Numbered from the stretch's first letter, positions 51,301-62,800 are shown. The stretch is 64,000 nt of DNA from Erythrophleum ivorense (GCA_026724425.1 JAIUCV010000005.1:32213784-32277783), one strand, 5' to 3'. Numbers and translations: made by a program. Notes: generated by a model from the sequence alone, not told the origin.

Positions 51301-54300
51301 TGAACTTAGAGTCTCTTATCAAGATCCTATAAAGGTACTATGTGACAATATGGCTGCTGTGAGCATAGCTATAAACCTAGTTTAGTGTGATAGAACCAAG
51401 TATGTTGAGATAGATCACCATTTTGTTAGGAAGAAGGAGGAGGCTAGCATTCTTGAGCTTAATTATACTCCAACCAAGTCTTAAGTGGCTAACATTTTGA
51501 TTAAGGCGTTAGCTAAAGTGAGGTTTGAAGAACTTAGATGCAAGTGGGGGATGATGAACATCTACTCCAAAGCTTGAGGGAGAGTCTTGGTATCCAATCA
51601 TATTGGCATGGATTCAAGGCCTAATTTCCAAGGATTTAGTTAATACTTTATGGCTCTTTTATGTTTTATTTTAAACTTTGTCTTTTCCTTTTTTAGCTAC
51701 TTCATTATGTGTATTTATTTATTTTCTTTATTTGCTTCCTTTTTTGCTTTGGAATTTTATTGGCAGAATTAATGCCATAGTCCTATTTATGTATCACCTC
51801 ATTTCTGAGCAATAACACATAATTCCATAGAATGTTTTCTCTTCCATTTGCACAGAATTCTATAGGCAACATCAAGACGATCTTTACAAGGCTTGTTCAT
51901 AAATTGACTTATGACACCAAATGGGAAGTAGAAATTTGGTCTTGTATGAAATAGGTAAATAAGCTTACCTACCAATCTTTAAAACCTCTTAGTGTTGACA
52001 GGTGGGTTATTTTGAGCAAATTTAATTTTGTAATTTGCCTCCATAAGTGTGTTTGCAAGCTTGCATCTTAACATCCTAGTTTGAGCAAGTAAATCCATTG
52101 TATAATTAAGGCAAAAGTTTGCCTCTATAAAAACTTTCTTTTATTAGAAAAAAAACTAGAATTAGGCCCATTTGGGATAATGCAACTTGAGTAATTAAGG
52201 TAAAAGTTGTCTCCTCGATGCCAGATTGGGCTGTTAGAATATTTAACACAAAAGACAGTGCTTGTGCTTATTATTGTTATTATTATTATTATTATTCATA
52301 CTTGTAAATGTTGCTAATATTAGTCATGGTAGTACAAATTACATTTGTGTCTATCCATCTAAATGCTTTTTATTTATGGTTTCAGGTATCAGGATTTTTG
52401 AGGATGTTTCTGATCACAAGGTACATGCACATACAAAACTTGTTGGGGATCATTGGTGGTACTGATTTTCTACAAATTTCTTGAAAACTAGTTAGCTTCT
52501 CATTCATGCATGTATTGTGGATAGAGGAGTTGTGAGAATACTTTCTTCTTTCAGATTTCATTTATTGCCCAATACTCCTTTCTTCAGATCAATTATTTGC
52601 TTAAAAGCATACATTGTTGTGATAAATGTTCTTTGAACTATAGCACATTTCTGGGATACAAATGTATGTGTTTCTTCACACATCTCTCTTTTTTACTCTT
52701 TTAGCAGGAATATTAAGATATAAATGCTAGAGGAATTGGAGGAAGTGTTTCTAAGTACATGAATCATGAATTAAACCATATATGCAGTTCTTCTCCCAAT
52801 AATATTAATTTCTTCCTTGAGATTCAAGTAATTGGTTGTTTTATCAAAACACCTGATTTCCTTTATTAATTAAGCTAGGAATGAGTTTGAAGGGATTCTG
52901 CTTAAAGGAAAATTGGTTGGAGTGAAAGTCTAGGATACTGATAGGCTTCTTTTGCTTCACAATGAATTTAACACAAAAAATATGCAAGAGTATTGATGGT
53001 GTGAATCTGATCAGTATTTATGGGCCCATCAGATACAATAGGCAAAGGATGGAAGTGTGAACACATGATCAAACAATGACCATATGTCAAAGGAGAAAGA
53101 GTAAAATCAAAGACATGGAGTTTGCAGATGAGAGCCTAGCCAGAGATACAAGTGTTATTGTAGAGGAAGTTATTGGTTCTACTCCAATTCTTTATTTAAA
53201 AGATAATCCGTGTAGACCTTTCATGGAAGGGTTGGATTGGAGCCCGTTTTTGCTGACAAGGCTTGTTGGTTGGAGAGGCCTTTTGGTGAGGAAGAGATTG
53301 AGTGCTATTTTGGATTTGACTAGAGATAAAGCTTTAGTTGTAGAGGCTTTTCTCTAACATCATTTTATAATTGCTAGGATATTGTGAAATGGTATCTTTT
53401 AAAGGTGTTTGCTGAATTCTATAGCAGTAGACTTTTGTAGTGAGTATGAACTCAACTTTTGTTACCTTAGTTCCTAACAATAGGTCTACTATATTGACAA
53501 GTTATAGACCTATTAGTATAGTTATCAGTGTGTACAAGATTACCTCCATGGTTTTCTCTCTACTAGGCTCTGCGAAGTGTTATCAGACACAATTTCAGAA
53601 AATCAGAGTGCTCTGTTCCCTGGTAGGCAAATTTTGGATGTTGGGGTAGTGGCAAATGAAGTTGTGAATGATGTTAGGAAGCAAAAGGGTGGGCCTCAAT
53701 TTTAAATTGGTTTTTGAAAAAGCTTATGGTAGGAATGAGTTGGGGTCTTGCTAGGAAATGTTTTGGTGATAGATGGTGGAGATGGATTTTAGTTGTCTTT
53801 CTACTGCCACTTTTTCTCTAATCTATAAATGGTGAACCTATATCTTAGTTTTGAGGATAGAGAGGAGTTAGGCAAGGAGATCCCTTTCTCTTTTTTTGTT
53901 TACCTTAGTAGTTGACATGTTGAGTCAGATGCTGTCCAAAGCTATAGATAGCAGTTTGAGTAAGGGTATTACAGTTGGTTTCAAGAAAATCATGGTTTCC
54001 CACTTGCAATTTGCAGATGATACAATTTTGTTTCTTCAGGGTGATAGACTAAGTTTTGTGCATGTTCTCTCCATCCTTTAGTTTCAGGTCTAAAGATTTA
54101 ATTTGGTTAAGAGTGGCATGGTAGGGATAAGCATGGAGGGGGGCCAAAACCTTTCTTCTTGTTTAGCTTTGGCTGGGTGTTTAGATTTTACCATGGCTTT
54201 TTATTTATGGAATTGAATTAGGTGAATTTCTTATATTTTTTCTATCAAGTTTTCCAATTTAATTATAACATGTGTTAAATTCTTGTTTTGAAGAAAAAAA

Positions 54301-57300
54301 AAAACCCTAATTTTGTGATGCTGAGTTGTAAAAACCATATATTTATCTACAAAATTTATATACTTATCATATTTTAATTGGAGAACTTAGTAGCAAAATA
54401 TAAAGAACTACGTGTGAATTTTTTCCTTTGTTTATTTGGGTGTGCCCTTGGTAGGCAATTGGGCTATTTCTTTATGGGACTTAATAGTCCAAAAGATATC
54501 AAAGCTTTTGGAGAGCTAGAAGGGGGGCCTTTTACTTCTTATGCGAATGGATCACCCTTATTCAGTCATGATTATCTAGTACTCCTATCTATTTCTTATC
54601 TCTTTTTAAAATCCAGCAGGTGTGGCACATTAGATCGAGAGAATGATGAGAAATTTTCTTTGGTCAGGGGCAAGAATGGATTAGATTTGAATGGCTGGGA
54701 TGCCCGCATAGTGGGCAATGTGGCATATGCGACACCTTGGAAATTTATTTTAGAATGATATTTATCTTATAGGCAATGTGCTTCTATGAAATTGGGTAAT
54801 GGTTCAAAAATAAAATTTTGGAAGGATTCTTGGGTGGGAAATGGTCCTCTTACAAAAGCATATCCTTGTCTTTATTGGCTTTCTACTTTGCATAATTCTC
54901 CCATCCATAATTTTTTAACCATTCACAATTCAGTTGATCTTGGAATTTCCATTTTTCAAAACTTGAATTACAGAGAAAGTAGTGGGTTTCACTCCCTTGA
55001 CATTAATTGAACCTACTTGTTTCTTCTAGTTAGGATATGAAAGTTTGGATTCTTGACTCTTAATATATTTTGTCTTGTAAATCTTATTTTTAGTTCCTTA
55101 CTCATTCTCCTACTAGGGAAGTTTCTTCTCGAAAAGCCAATTTGGAAATCTAGAGCTCCTTCTAAGGTTAAATCCTCTGTTTGGACAGTAATACACAAAT
55201 GACATGTGGCAAGTTCAATGGCCCCATATAGCTCTTTCTCCTAATATGAGTGTCATGTGCAGATCTGGTTAAGAAACTCTGTCCCACTTATTTCTCAATT
55301 GTCCAGCAGTGAGTTACATTTGGAACAACCTTTTAGGTATTTTCTGTGAGAGCTGGGTGTGTCTCAGTACTTTGAACAATTTCTCTTGGTTCCGTTCAAA
55401 GGTTTTGGTAACAAGAAGGAGAAAAAAAAAACTGTACCAATATGTAGTCTTTGGGATACTTTGGTTTGTATGGTTGGAAAAGAGCGCACAGGCTTTTTAA
55501 GGGAATCACTATTTTTTATATGCAAAGAAATTGGATAGCTCTATGGCACTTATAATTTTTCTAGGGCTTTACTACTTCATTTTGTTTTCATATTGTCTTG
55601 TCATTTCTAATTTGAGGATGTCTTATCTTCCAACAAGTTGTACTTTATTGTTCTCTTTAATAGACTGTCTTCTTTGACCCGCTTCCCCCCCCCCCCCCTA
55701 CAAAAAAAAAAAAAAAGAAACAAAGAAATAGTTACTTGTATGCCATTGCATTTAAACTAAAAATGTTTATGTGATGCTCAGATTTTTGTCAATGATTATC
55801 AGCTTGTCTTGCTCATTAGTTTTTATATCTTATGAGGAACTTGATGGGGAAAAGAATAGAAAGGTGTAAAATATAAAATATCAAGGTGGAATTGCTAGAA
55901 AGAGTAATGCTACTTGCACACTTGTTCTTTCTTGTCTTTAGTTGTTCAAATTTAGGGTTAAAGCAATGGTATGGTTGGCAGAACTTAGGGCTGAAGAACT
56001 ATTTTATACTTCAACCCTTGTAGCTTGCTCTAATTATAATTCATTGAAAAAAGGAGTGTAACTACAAGATAAACTCCTAAAGATAACTATAAGACTCTTA
56101 GATAATAATAAACTCTAAGACTCCTAATCCTTTAATGCTCCCTCTTACTTTGTAACACTTATCCTAAGTTTCTCAACAGTTGTAACCAATATTTGATATA
56201 AAAGAAATGTTACAACCTGTTGTAAAAGTGTCACTTAATGCCATAGAAGGTGTGGATGGCAATACAACAATAAGGGTACAAGGGTATCTGGGCAGAAAGG
56301 TTATACAGATTTTAATAGATATTGGAAGCAGTCATAATTTTCTAGATCTTCAAATGGTCAAGAAATTAGGGTGGCCAATGGAGGAATTGGAACAACTAGA
56401 AGTTATAGTGGCATGAGGTGGAAAATTGACTGTATAGGGAATTTGCAAGGAATTTAAATGGAAAATGCAAGGAGAGGAGTTCAATAAATATGCATTTGTT
56501 GATCCCTTGAATGGGTGTGATATGGTTTTTGGTATGCAATGGTTGAAATTATGTGTGAAATGGGATTTTTCTTATTTGACCATGTCTTTTTGGTATAAAG
56601 GGAAATTGGTGACACTAAGTGCAAATACTCCTAATAAGTGGAAGGTAGTGAGACATAAACAGATTCAGGAAATTAAGGTAGAGAAGGCTTAATTTTTCCT
56701 TATCCAATCTATACAGAAAGAAGAAAAAGCAATGAGTTGCAAGGCCATTCAAATAGAAAGAGGAAGTGAGGTTCCAACAGTTATGCAAGAACTTCTAGTT
56801 GACTGTAAGTCTGTTTTTGAAACTCCTAAGTCCCTACAACCTTTCGGAGAAGGTCATAATCATTCCATTAACCTTCAAGAAGGGACTAATCCTATTAGTA
56901 TTAGACCTTGTAAATACCTAGCAGCCTAGAAAGATGTTATTGAGAAGATGGTGGATGAGTTGCTTCAAACAGGGTTCATTCTAGATGTTCATCTCTATTT
57001 GCAGCCCCTATAGTTCTTGTGAAGAAGCATGGTTCATGGAGAATATGCATTGAGTATAGGTAATTGAATAAGAAGACAATTATAGATACGTTTCAAATTC
57101 TAATAGTAGGAGAGTTCTTAGATGAGTTGTATGGAGCTCAATTCTTTACTAAATTGGATTTGAGGGCTGAGTATCATTAGATAAGAATAGAGTTAAGGGA
57201 TATTGAGAAGACAGCTTTTAAAACTCATTCAAGCCATTATGAATTTGTTCTGATGCCATTTGGCTTGACAAATGCACTAGCCACATTTTAAGCAGCTATG

Positions 57301-60300
57301 AATGGTATTTTTAAGGAGTTTTTGGGGAAATTTGTATGGATTTTCTTTGATGATATTTTAGTATATAGCCTAACATTGGAGAGTCATGTCAAGCATTTAC
57401 AGTTGGTGTTGGATGTCTTGAAGAAACACTAATATTTTTTCAAACAAAGTAAATGCTTGTTTGCTTTGAGACAAATAGAGTATTTGGGCTATATTTTCAC
57501 TGCTAAAGGGGTTTCTATAGATCCACCTTAGGTTGAGGCTGTGAGACAGTGGCCAATACCTTCTACCGCAAAGCAACTTAGATCCTTTTTAGGTTTGGCA
57601 GGGTACTATCGCTAGTTTATCCATAGTTATAGTGAGATTGCAAGGCCATTGATTAAACTACTCAATAATAGATTCCTATGGACTAAGGAAGTTGATACAG
57701 CTTTTCAAGCCTTAAAAGAAGCATTAACTACAGCTCCAATCCTTTCTTTACCAGATTTTTCAGAAACCTTCATTGTGGAGACCAATGCATCCAGTCATGT
57801 CATAGGGCCTGTTTTGATGCAACAAGGGCAGCCACTGTCTTTTTATAGCAGGGCTCTCTTACCAAGACATGTGGCAGTTTCTATATATGAGAAAGAACTA
57901 CTGGTTGTGGTGCAAGCTATAGGGCAATGCATCAATATTTGGATGGGAGGCATTTCATTATAAGAATAGACTAGCAGAGTTTAAAACATTGGTTGGATCA
58001 GAAGCTTAAAACATCATTCCAACTTTTTTGGCTTGCTAAATTGGTTAGGTATGATTATGAGATTTAATATAAGAAAGGCAATGACAACAAGATGGCAGAT
58101 GCACTTTCTAGAGTTCAAGGTGCTCAATTGTTGCAAATAGCAATATCCTTAATATCTACTAACTTGTGACAGCATATAAAAGATTCATGGCAGTAGGATG
58201 ATAATTTTAGAGCTATCATTACTCATATAGCTAACAAACTAAAAATACTTGGGATGGTCAAGTGTTAAGAAGGAAAAGCAGAATAGTGATTGGAAATAGC
58301 GGCCAAATCAAGCACAGATTGCTCACTTGGACGAACTCTTCTCCTCAAGGAGGACGTTGAGGAGTACGGGGAACTTACCAAAGAATGAAAGCTCTATTTT
58401 GGTGGAATAGAGTGGAGGCTGACATCAAGCTTTTTATTAAGCAATGTGACACATGGGTTTAGCTTTGTGATTTAGAAAGGATGTATCCTAATTTTTCTAT
58501 TAGTCACCCTTGAGGACAAGTATTTTTTGGGGAAGGGAGTATTGTTAGGTGTATAAAGAATGTAAAAAAAGTTAGTTGGATCTGTTATACTGTCAATAGG
58601 AGCTTTGTTGTGTGTCTGTGTAGCCCAAAACCCTTTACTTTTATGATAATGAATTGTGAATTATCTAATAATTATTGTTTCATATAGTTAAGATATCTGC
58701 ATGTGCTCATTGTGTAGCTTCAGTTCTCCCTTTTTCCATCTTTGAAGATACTGTTACTGTAATTACAAGACTTGAAATGTACTTGGTTTATTCTTTGACA
58801 TTATTTTCATGCTTTGTAGAATGGTAAGGGTGTCCTTGTAAAGTCTGTTGGTTATATTGATGCATCCGCAGATACTGTATTTGAAGTGCTTTTAAACACT
58901 GAAAAACAGCAAAGATATGAGTAAGTTGCCCATAAAAAATGCTTAAGAGTATTGATTACACATCAAAAACTTAGTCTCTTCTATTGCAGGTGGGATATGT
59001 TGATGGGTGACTTGGAGCTTATAGATTCTTATGATGGACATTATGACGTGGTTTATGGTACATATGATCCAAAATATCTCACCCGGTAATCAATTTTTTT
59101 GGCAATTTCAATGCTTCAAGCATTACTACAATAACCTTCTTACAGTTGCTCAGTAACTTCTCTCTTGTTTAAGATGTGATTGTTTTAGTTGATGGGATTT
59201 ATGTACACTGGCTAATTTGACTTTCCTATTGATTTTGACTTACCTTCTATATAATTCTTCATGTTTGACATGTGCTAACTTGCACATTGTTGAAAGTAAA
59301 TTTTTGTCAGTTCATGCTCTAGCTATCTCTATTGAGATTTTAGTTGCCAAATAACTATAATGTCATGGGGCTCATCACCTCTCTACCTTCTCTCTTATTG
59401 AGTAGTTGACTTCTTAAATAGAAAATATTCATTTAAACTTTGCTTTTCAAACTTGCTTCAGGTGGCAATCAAAGCGAGATTTTATCTTCTCTAGGCAATG
59501 GTTTCATGGACAAGATGGAACATACAGTAAGAATATGATTTCATTTTTATAAAAAGGAGAAAAAATGTGATAACCGTGATCATGGGGTTAAAGCCCCCAT
59601 CATTGTTAAAAAATTGTTCCTTTACTTTTGTTTCCAATTTTATTGTCCTTTTGATTTGTCTATTGAATTTTCAACAAATAAAATAACACTCCAGAACTAG
59701 GGAGAAAAAAGGGTGCTCCAGAAGAGTTTCTTGTCTTGGGCATAGGATCCACATTATTTGATTTCATGCAAATCATTATCTATTCTTTAGTACTGCAATT
59801 TGGTATTATTAGGATAGTTGTTGACACCTTGCATTGCATGGATCATCAATAGTGTTCATTTGACACATTTGTTTCAAAGTCGTTGGAGATTGCAATGGAA
59901 TAGGCCTTCACTTAATAGCATAGGTTTCTTAGATGAAGTGGTCTTTGACATCATATCAGAGCATTTATGACCAAATGGTCAAACTTAGGAATTTGACCTT
60001 ATTGTCTCCCATTCTTCAAAATTAAATAGAATTTCAGCACAAGATAAGTGGGCCTATGCCTTGTTCACACTTCATGCTTGAAGGGCTTTTGTGTGAGATA
60101 GCTTGTTAGAGATTACTAAAACTATTTATGTGCCTTCACTTATTAGTTTAAGCTTTTGAGTTGAAGTAGCCATTGAAAAAATGTTGGATAACCTAGAGCC
60201 TGTAATATTTACCAAGAAACGGGCAAAATAGTGCGTTATATACAATAGATAGTTCAGTTGATAGTTTGTGGTATTTCAACTTGCTTGGCTGATATGTGCT

Positions 60301-62800
60301 GACATATTATATTTTTAATTCATGCAGCAATCTTGCAATTTCCAGCTATACATAAGAAAAGGCCTCCAAGATCTGGATATCGACGTACAAAAATTAATCG
60401 TAAGATATATTTTTTGCATAAGTATGGCAACTTACTTTGTTTTTGTAGCACCTATCATTTGGGATTTTTATGTTGACTTGTTTTAAATTATTGGTATTAC
60501 AGAAGCTTTGATGATTGGGTAATGAGGCAACTTTGTATGTCAAACATACAATGTTAATCCTTCCCCTTCAATCTACTTGCATAGTTACAATTTGCAAATA
60601 AATGCAGAGCTGAACCAAACTCTGGTTTGAAGCTCAAATAATGCCATACAGTGAGGACCATGTATAATTATGTGATATTAAAAGCAACAGTTAGTTAATC
60701 CATAATAGTTGTTTCCATTTAAATCCTAGGAATCTTGTTGAATAGTAGTGCTTTGTATGCATGCTCATTCTGGAATTGCTTTGAACTAGCACATTGGTTG
60801 GCCGTAATGAATATTTCTTTTTCTTAATCTTACATTGTTCTACCTTTTCCTGGGACCTAACTTAAGCGAGCCTTATCAGAATGCTCTACTCATCCTTTTT
60901 GATACATTTCAACTCTATCAAAATTTGAAATTTTTGCAATTTGAAGATCTTTTGGAACTCTGATTGTTACCTTTCCTCAGATTCTTCATCATGGCTAAAT
61001 ACCAGAACTTCCATTTTGTTTCTCCAACTTTTTAATAGGTTTTCTGTAAATTTTAGATCCAATTAAATGCATTTGTTGCTTCCCCTATTTAGGCTCTTTG
61101 TTTTGCAAAGAAAATAGACTACTATTTACGCTCTCTCTACCCTTAAAATTTTAATTGCTCTGCTAGTGTGCTTGCTTGAATTCAATGAAGCTTACTTAAA
61201 TTAATGGTTTGCTTATGGTGGAAATTGTCTCTTAATCTTTCTTTAGTTTCCTACTTTCTGGTGCCTGAAAGTTGACCTCTACTTGTGTAATTTTTTGAGC
61301 TTTTTAGAAGCATAAAACAAATGGAAGATATGACCATTTAGGCATTGACCAATATAACCCTTCTGTGTATTGTATTTTATGCAGCATCTACATGGGAGGT
61401 TAGAAATCTGAACATGCCGATGGGTTCAAGTAGCCCAAAGTGTCTAGTTACCCACACTCTAGAGATACACAATGCATCCTGGAGTAAATGGAAGAACAAC
61501 CAATGCTCAAAATTTGAGAAGTGCATCCCCTATGCATTATTGTGTCAAGTGGCAGGTTATGTGGTTGAACTATTTCTCTCATCTTATATCTTTCTGAATT
61601 TTTGAGTCATTGGCCTTTGCAACTATCAAAATTCTCATCCAAACTAGTTGTATCAAATCAATTAATTAGGCCTCACAGTTTTGATGTAGTTCATTAGAGG
61701 TCTGAGGAGCACTTCACTCTTGCTTATATTATGTGCTTATCTGGTGCCAGAAAAGCAAGTTTGCTAATTGTGAAATCATATTAACAACTTAAGTTGAAAT
61801 ATTATTATTGTTATTATTATTTTTTTACTTCAAATCAAACTTTGTTATTTTTCATTTTAACTTTTTTTTTTTTAATTAGGCCTAGTTTGGAGGAGAAGCT
61901 TTCTATATTGAGGTGTCAATGGAATTTGGAGAAAAGTACATATGTGAGGATTCACACACAGAATAAAGTTAATTGTAAATATGGAATCTCACCGAAAGGC
62001 CCTTTATGATCTGAGCATTTCCTCCTAACCAGATACAACAAACGACAGCAAAAACTGCACATTGCCACAGAACTTTGACATCTTTATTATGCCCCAAGCC
62101 TCTACACCAGATCAATAAAAATGGATCCAAAATCTCCAGGCACACCCAATTATATACAAAAATATCAAACAGATTATTCTATAATGATGTTTCAGTACTT
62201 CAATGTAAGAACAAACGTGCAGTTGTTTTAAAATTTAGCCCTGCACATGAATGTTAGGGGGAAGTGCCAAATTTGGCTTTCAAACTGCAACATCTCACTG
62301 GTAATAAACCTGTTGAGTACTTTTGACTACGTAAAAGACTTCACCTTCAAAAGAGTTTTAGATTTCCATATTAGTTTCTTAAGAAGAAAAGGTGCCCTAT
62401 TGAAACAAAATGCATGTGAATAATATTCCAGTGGCATTTAATATTATGTTTTTAAATATTGATTCAGGTCTAAAGGAATACATTGGAGCCAATCCAGCAG
62501 TCCACCAAAAATATGCCACCACAGTTGTTCATTCAAAAATTTCAGATGTCCCTGTCTCCACTGCAGAATATGAAAACGAAGTGCAGGATGAGTTCTATGA
62601 TGCAATTGCTGCTGACTCGTCATCATCAGATGAGAGTGATGAGAATAGGGATCTTAATCAGAAGGTTTCCCTGCTTTTGCTTAATAATTTTTTCGATTTA
62701 TGTGTGACTAATACAAATTGTCGTTTTCTTAAGTTCCATAATTTAATATCTTTTCCAATTTATCAGGAGGCAAGAGTCAAACTGAAGAATATAACTGCAG
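39380..62800 (+). CDS. EDR2-like protein: PH + START (lipid-binding), 3' end outside window
   Basis: Fifteen exons were placed, all with GT..AG introns and in continuous frame: 39380-39601, 41190-41264, 41420-41473, 41946-42011, 42171-42229, 42695-42771, 43435-43551, 52386-52420, 58820-58920, 58990-59085, 59462-59526, 60328-60399, 61385-61555, 62468-62664, 62767-62800. They encode about 480 residues. Residues ~28-140 form a PH domain (EFFGWVYHLGTNSIGHEYRH, RGKYVSMYKRDPHENPGIKP, EAHRWIEAFDHA); residues ~205-410 form a START domain (EAHQWKCVQTMDGIRIFEDV, YEWDMLMGDLE, RWQSKRDFIFSRQW, GLKEYIGANPAV); a Ser/Asp/Glu tract follows at ~445-462. The order matches the Arabidopsis EDR2-like protein At2g28320, whose C-terminal DUF1336 domain would lie right of the window. 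EDR2 itself limits cell death and salicylate-dependent defence and binds phosphoinositides; this paralogue's role is inferred. Introns 7 and 8 are filled with retroelements. Confidence 0.9.
39602..41189 (+). other. Intron 1 of the EDR2-like gene
   Basis: This 1.6 kb intron carries donor GTATGT and acceptor TTTGTTTAG. No transposon or RNA gene was recognised in it. A pyrimidine-rich tract (CTCTCTCTGTCTCGCTCTCTC) lies near 41,125-41,147, upstream of the acceptor. Confidence 0.7.
42855..43080 (+). mobile_element. tRNA-derived SINE-like sequence in intron 6
   Basis: TGGCTTAATTGG (42,860-42,871) matches the A box and GGTTCAAATCC (42,914-42,924) the B box of the internal RNA polymerase III promoter, at tRNA-like spacing of 54 bp. 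No cloverleaf forms, so it is not a tRNA gene. A non-coding body follows. Tail and target duplications were not identified, so the 3' end given is approximate. Confidence 0.5.
44785..45306 (-). mobile_element. Reverse-oriented copia 3' end (RNase H tail + LTR)
   Basis: The minus strand from 45,300 reads a copia RNase H C terminus (KHVEIS..HFIKEKVDSKVLDL, then VDVLTKALTRVRFEKLGCK, ending PNIFSLA and stop). It is followed by a purine tract AAGAAGGAG (about 45,083-45,091) and an LTR starting TTGGTAATCATGG, ending near 44,785 (..CTAACA). The rest of this element is missing: it is cut at 45,306 where a forward LTR begins. Confidence 0.65.
45308..45601 (+). mobile_element. 5' LTR of forward copia element A
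   Basis: The unit begins TGTTGATTTCC and ends CTTCA, i.e. TG..CA, 294 bp long. The primer-binding site follows with no gap, which fixes the right end firmly; the left end is inferred from the TG and from the abrupt end of the reverse fragment. Confidence 0.6.
45602..45613 (+). promoter_or_regulatory. Primer-binding site TGGTATCAGAGC (initiator Met tRNA)
   Basis: These 12 bases are complementary to the 3' end of plant initiator tRNA-Met, the standard primer-binding site of Ty1/copia elements. They begin at the base after the LTR. Confidence 0.85.
45770..49415 (+). pseudogene. Copia element A gag-pol remnant, truncated in reverse transcriptase
   Basis: Gag: HLNGHNYLQWSLSVMLFVRG near 45,785, running to 46,318 with a stop, then a zinc knuckle CDHCNKSGHTKHKCW at about 46,470-46,515. 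Protease region at 46,770-46,830. Integrase: LWHYRSGHPN zinc region at 47,165, catalytic FRFDNGTEY at about 47,527 and THTPQQNGV-like APTPQQNGVFERK (here HTPQQNGVFERK) near 47,615. Reverse transcriptase: HKVRLVAKGFSQ near 48,660, QQFDIKNTFLNGDLEEEVYM at 48,795, YVDDITVTS near 49,065, then KYFLGMEVARSKKG. Several frameshifts and stops are present. It breaks off at about 49,415 within ..DICFVVW, so the RNase H and 3' LTR are missing. Confidence 0.85.
49416..49640 (-). other. LTR-like stretch at the junction of two copia remnants
   Basis: This short non-coding segment fits neither flanking coding sequence. Read on the minus strand it ends with TGTAACTAATTTTTGTGAAAT, the texture of a copia LTR. 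A purine tract AAGGGGGGAGTGT lies just right of it (about 49,643-49,655), possibly part of element B's coding sequence. Its origin is uncertain. Confidence 0.3.
49650..51870 (+). pseudogene. Copia element B: reverse transcriptase, RNase H and 3' LTR
   Basis: This is a second forward copia, distinct from element A, starting after its integrase. A linker frame at 49,913-50,155 is followed by EEWRKAILEEMDVLKRK (reverse transcriptase start, about 50,183), a decayed polymerase region with VYMWMT-like YVDD near 50,727, RNase H from SSAEVEYRALLLGI (about 51,226) through CDNMAAVSIA to ANILIKALAKVRFEEL (51,487-51,535), then stop. A purine tract GAGGGAGAG (about 51,577) precedes an LTR starting TTGGTATCC that runs to roughly 51,870. 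Its LTR start resembles that of the reverse fragment at 45.08 kb, so the two may belong to one family. Stops are frequent. Confidence 0.7.
52268..52297 (+). repeat. (ATT)n microsatellite in intron 7
   Basis: About nine ATT units with one interruption lie about 90 bp before the acceptor of exon 8. Confidence 0.85.
52980..55715 (+). pseudogene. LINE (non-LTR retrotransposon) remnant
   Basis: Only a trace of endonuclease is visible (IYGPI near 53,018). Reverse transcriptase: SYRPISIVISVYKI at about 53,499, EVLSDTISENQSALFPGRQILD at 53,574-53,640 (read across frames), and the catalytic LQFADDTILFLQGD near 54,008. Later parts: MKLGNGSKIKFWKDSWVGNGPL at 54,786, then a zinc-finger-like zf-RVT segment near 55,255-55,330 (CRSG..ETLSHLFLNCPAVSYIWNNL) and ILWFVWLEKSAQAF at 55,465. 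It ends with a poly(C) and poly(A) run at 55,686-55,714, consistent with the 3' end of a target-primed insertion. Frameshifts and stops break it throughout. Confidence 0.8.
56206..58542 (+). pseudogene. Ty3/gypsy pol remnant (protease to integrase)
   Basis: The gag is missing. A protease frame opens the remnant (VIQILIDIGSSHNFL; the catalytic triad DTG reads DIG). It continues with DMVFGMQWL near 56,520, then reverse transcriptase pieces: INLQEGTNPISIRP (56,868), RICIEYR-like sequence near 57,040, FTKLDLRAEYH near 57,145, FGLTNALATF near 57,260, FFDDILVYS near 57,347. RNase H sits at 57,649-57,960 (FIVETNASSHVIGPVLMQQGQPLSFYSRAL). A short integrase zinc-binding piece follows (IKQCDTW, about 58,436), then an internal deletion. 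A purine tract (TTTTTTGGGGAAGGGAG, 58,523-58,539) precedes an LTR start TGTTAGGTGTA at 58,543. Many stops are present; it is inactive. Confidence 0.8.
58543..58800 (+). mobile_element. 3' LTR (start) of the gypsy remnant
   Basis: The LTR opens TGTTAGGTGTATAAAG right after the polypurine tract. Its end is not resolved; at most about 260 bp lie before the acceptor of exon 9. A matching 5' LTR was not found upstream of 56,206. Confidence 0.45.
59527..60327 (+). other. Intron 11 of the EDR2-like gene
   Basis: This 0.8 kb intron has donor GTAAGA and acceptor CATGCAG. No repeat or RNA gene was recognised. Intron 10 (59,086-59,461) is similarly plain. Confidence 0.7.
60400..61384 (+). other. Intron 12 of the EDR2-like gene
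   Basis: The donor GTAAGA at 60,400 and acceptor TATGCAG (61,378-61,384) flank a 1.0 kb intron. The split Pro codon (C|CA) confirms the frame. Nothing else was recognised. Confidence 0.7.
61556..62467 (+). other. Intron 13 of the EDR2-like gene
   Basis: This 0.9 kb intron is bounded by GTTATG and GATTCAG, with an (ATT)n-rich stretch near 61,801-61,822. It splits a Gly codon (G|GT). No inserted element was recognised. Confidence 0.7.

Larger units (their letters stand above)
43552..52385 (+). other. Intron 7 of the EDR2-like gene (8.8 kb, copia-filled)
   Basis: The donor GTAATT at 43,552 and acceptor TTTCAG at 52,380-52,385 restore a Gly codon across the intron. The part 43,552-44,780 shows no recognisable element. 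The rest holds, in order, a reverse copia fragment, a forward copia 5' half and a second forward copia 3' half, then about 500 bp of plain sequence with an (ATT)n tract. Confidence 0.8.
52421..58819 (+). other. Intron 8 of the EDR2-like gene (6.4 kb, LINE and gypsy)
   Basis: The donor GTACAT at 52,421 and acceptor TTTGTAG (58,813-58,819) flank the insertion-rich intron. It joins codons HK and NGKGVLVK in phase 0. The parts at 52,421-52,980 and 55,720-56,200 show no recognised element. Confidence 0.8.
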
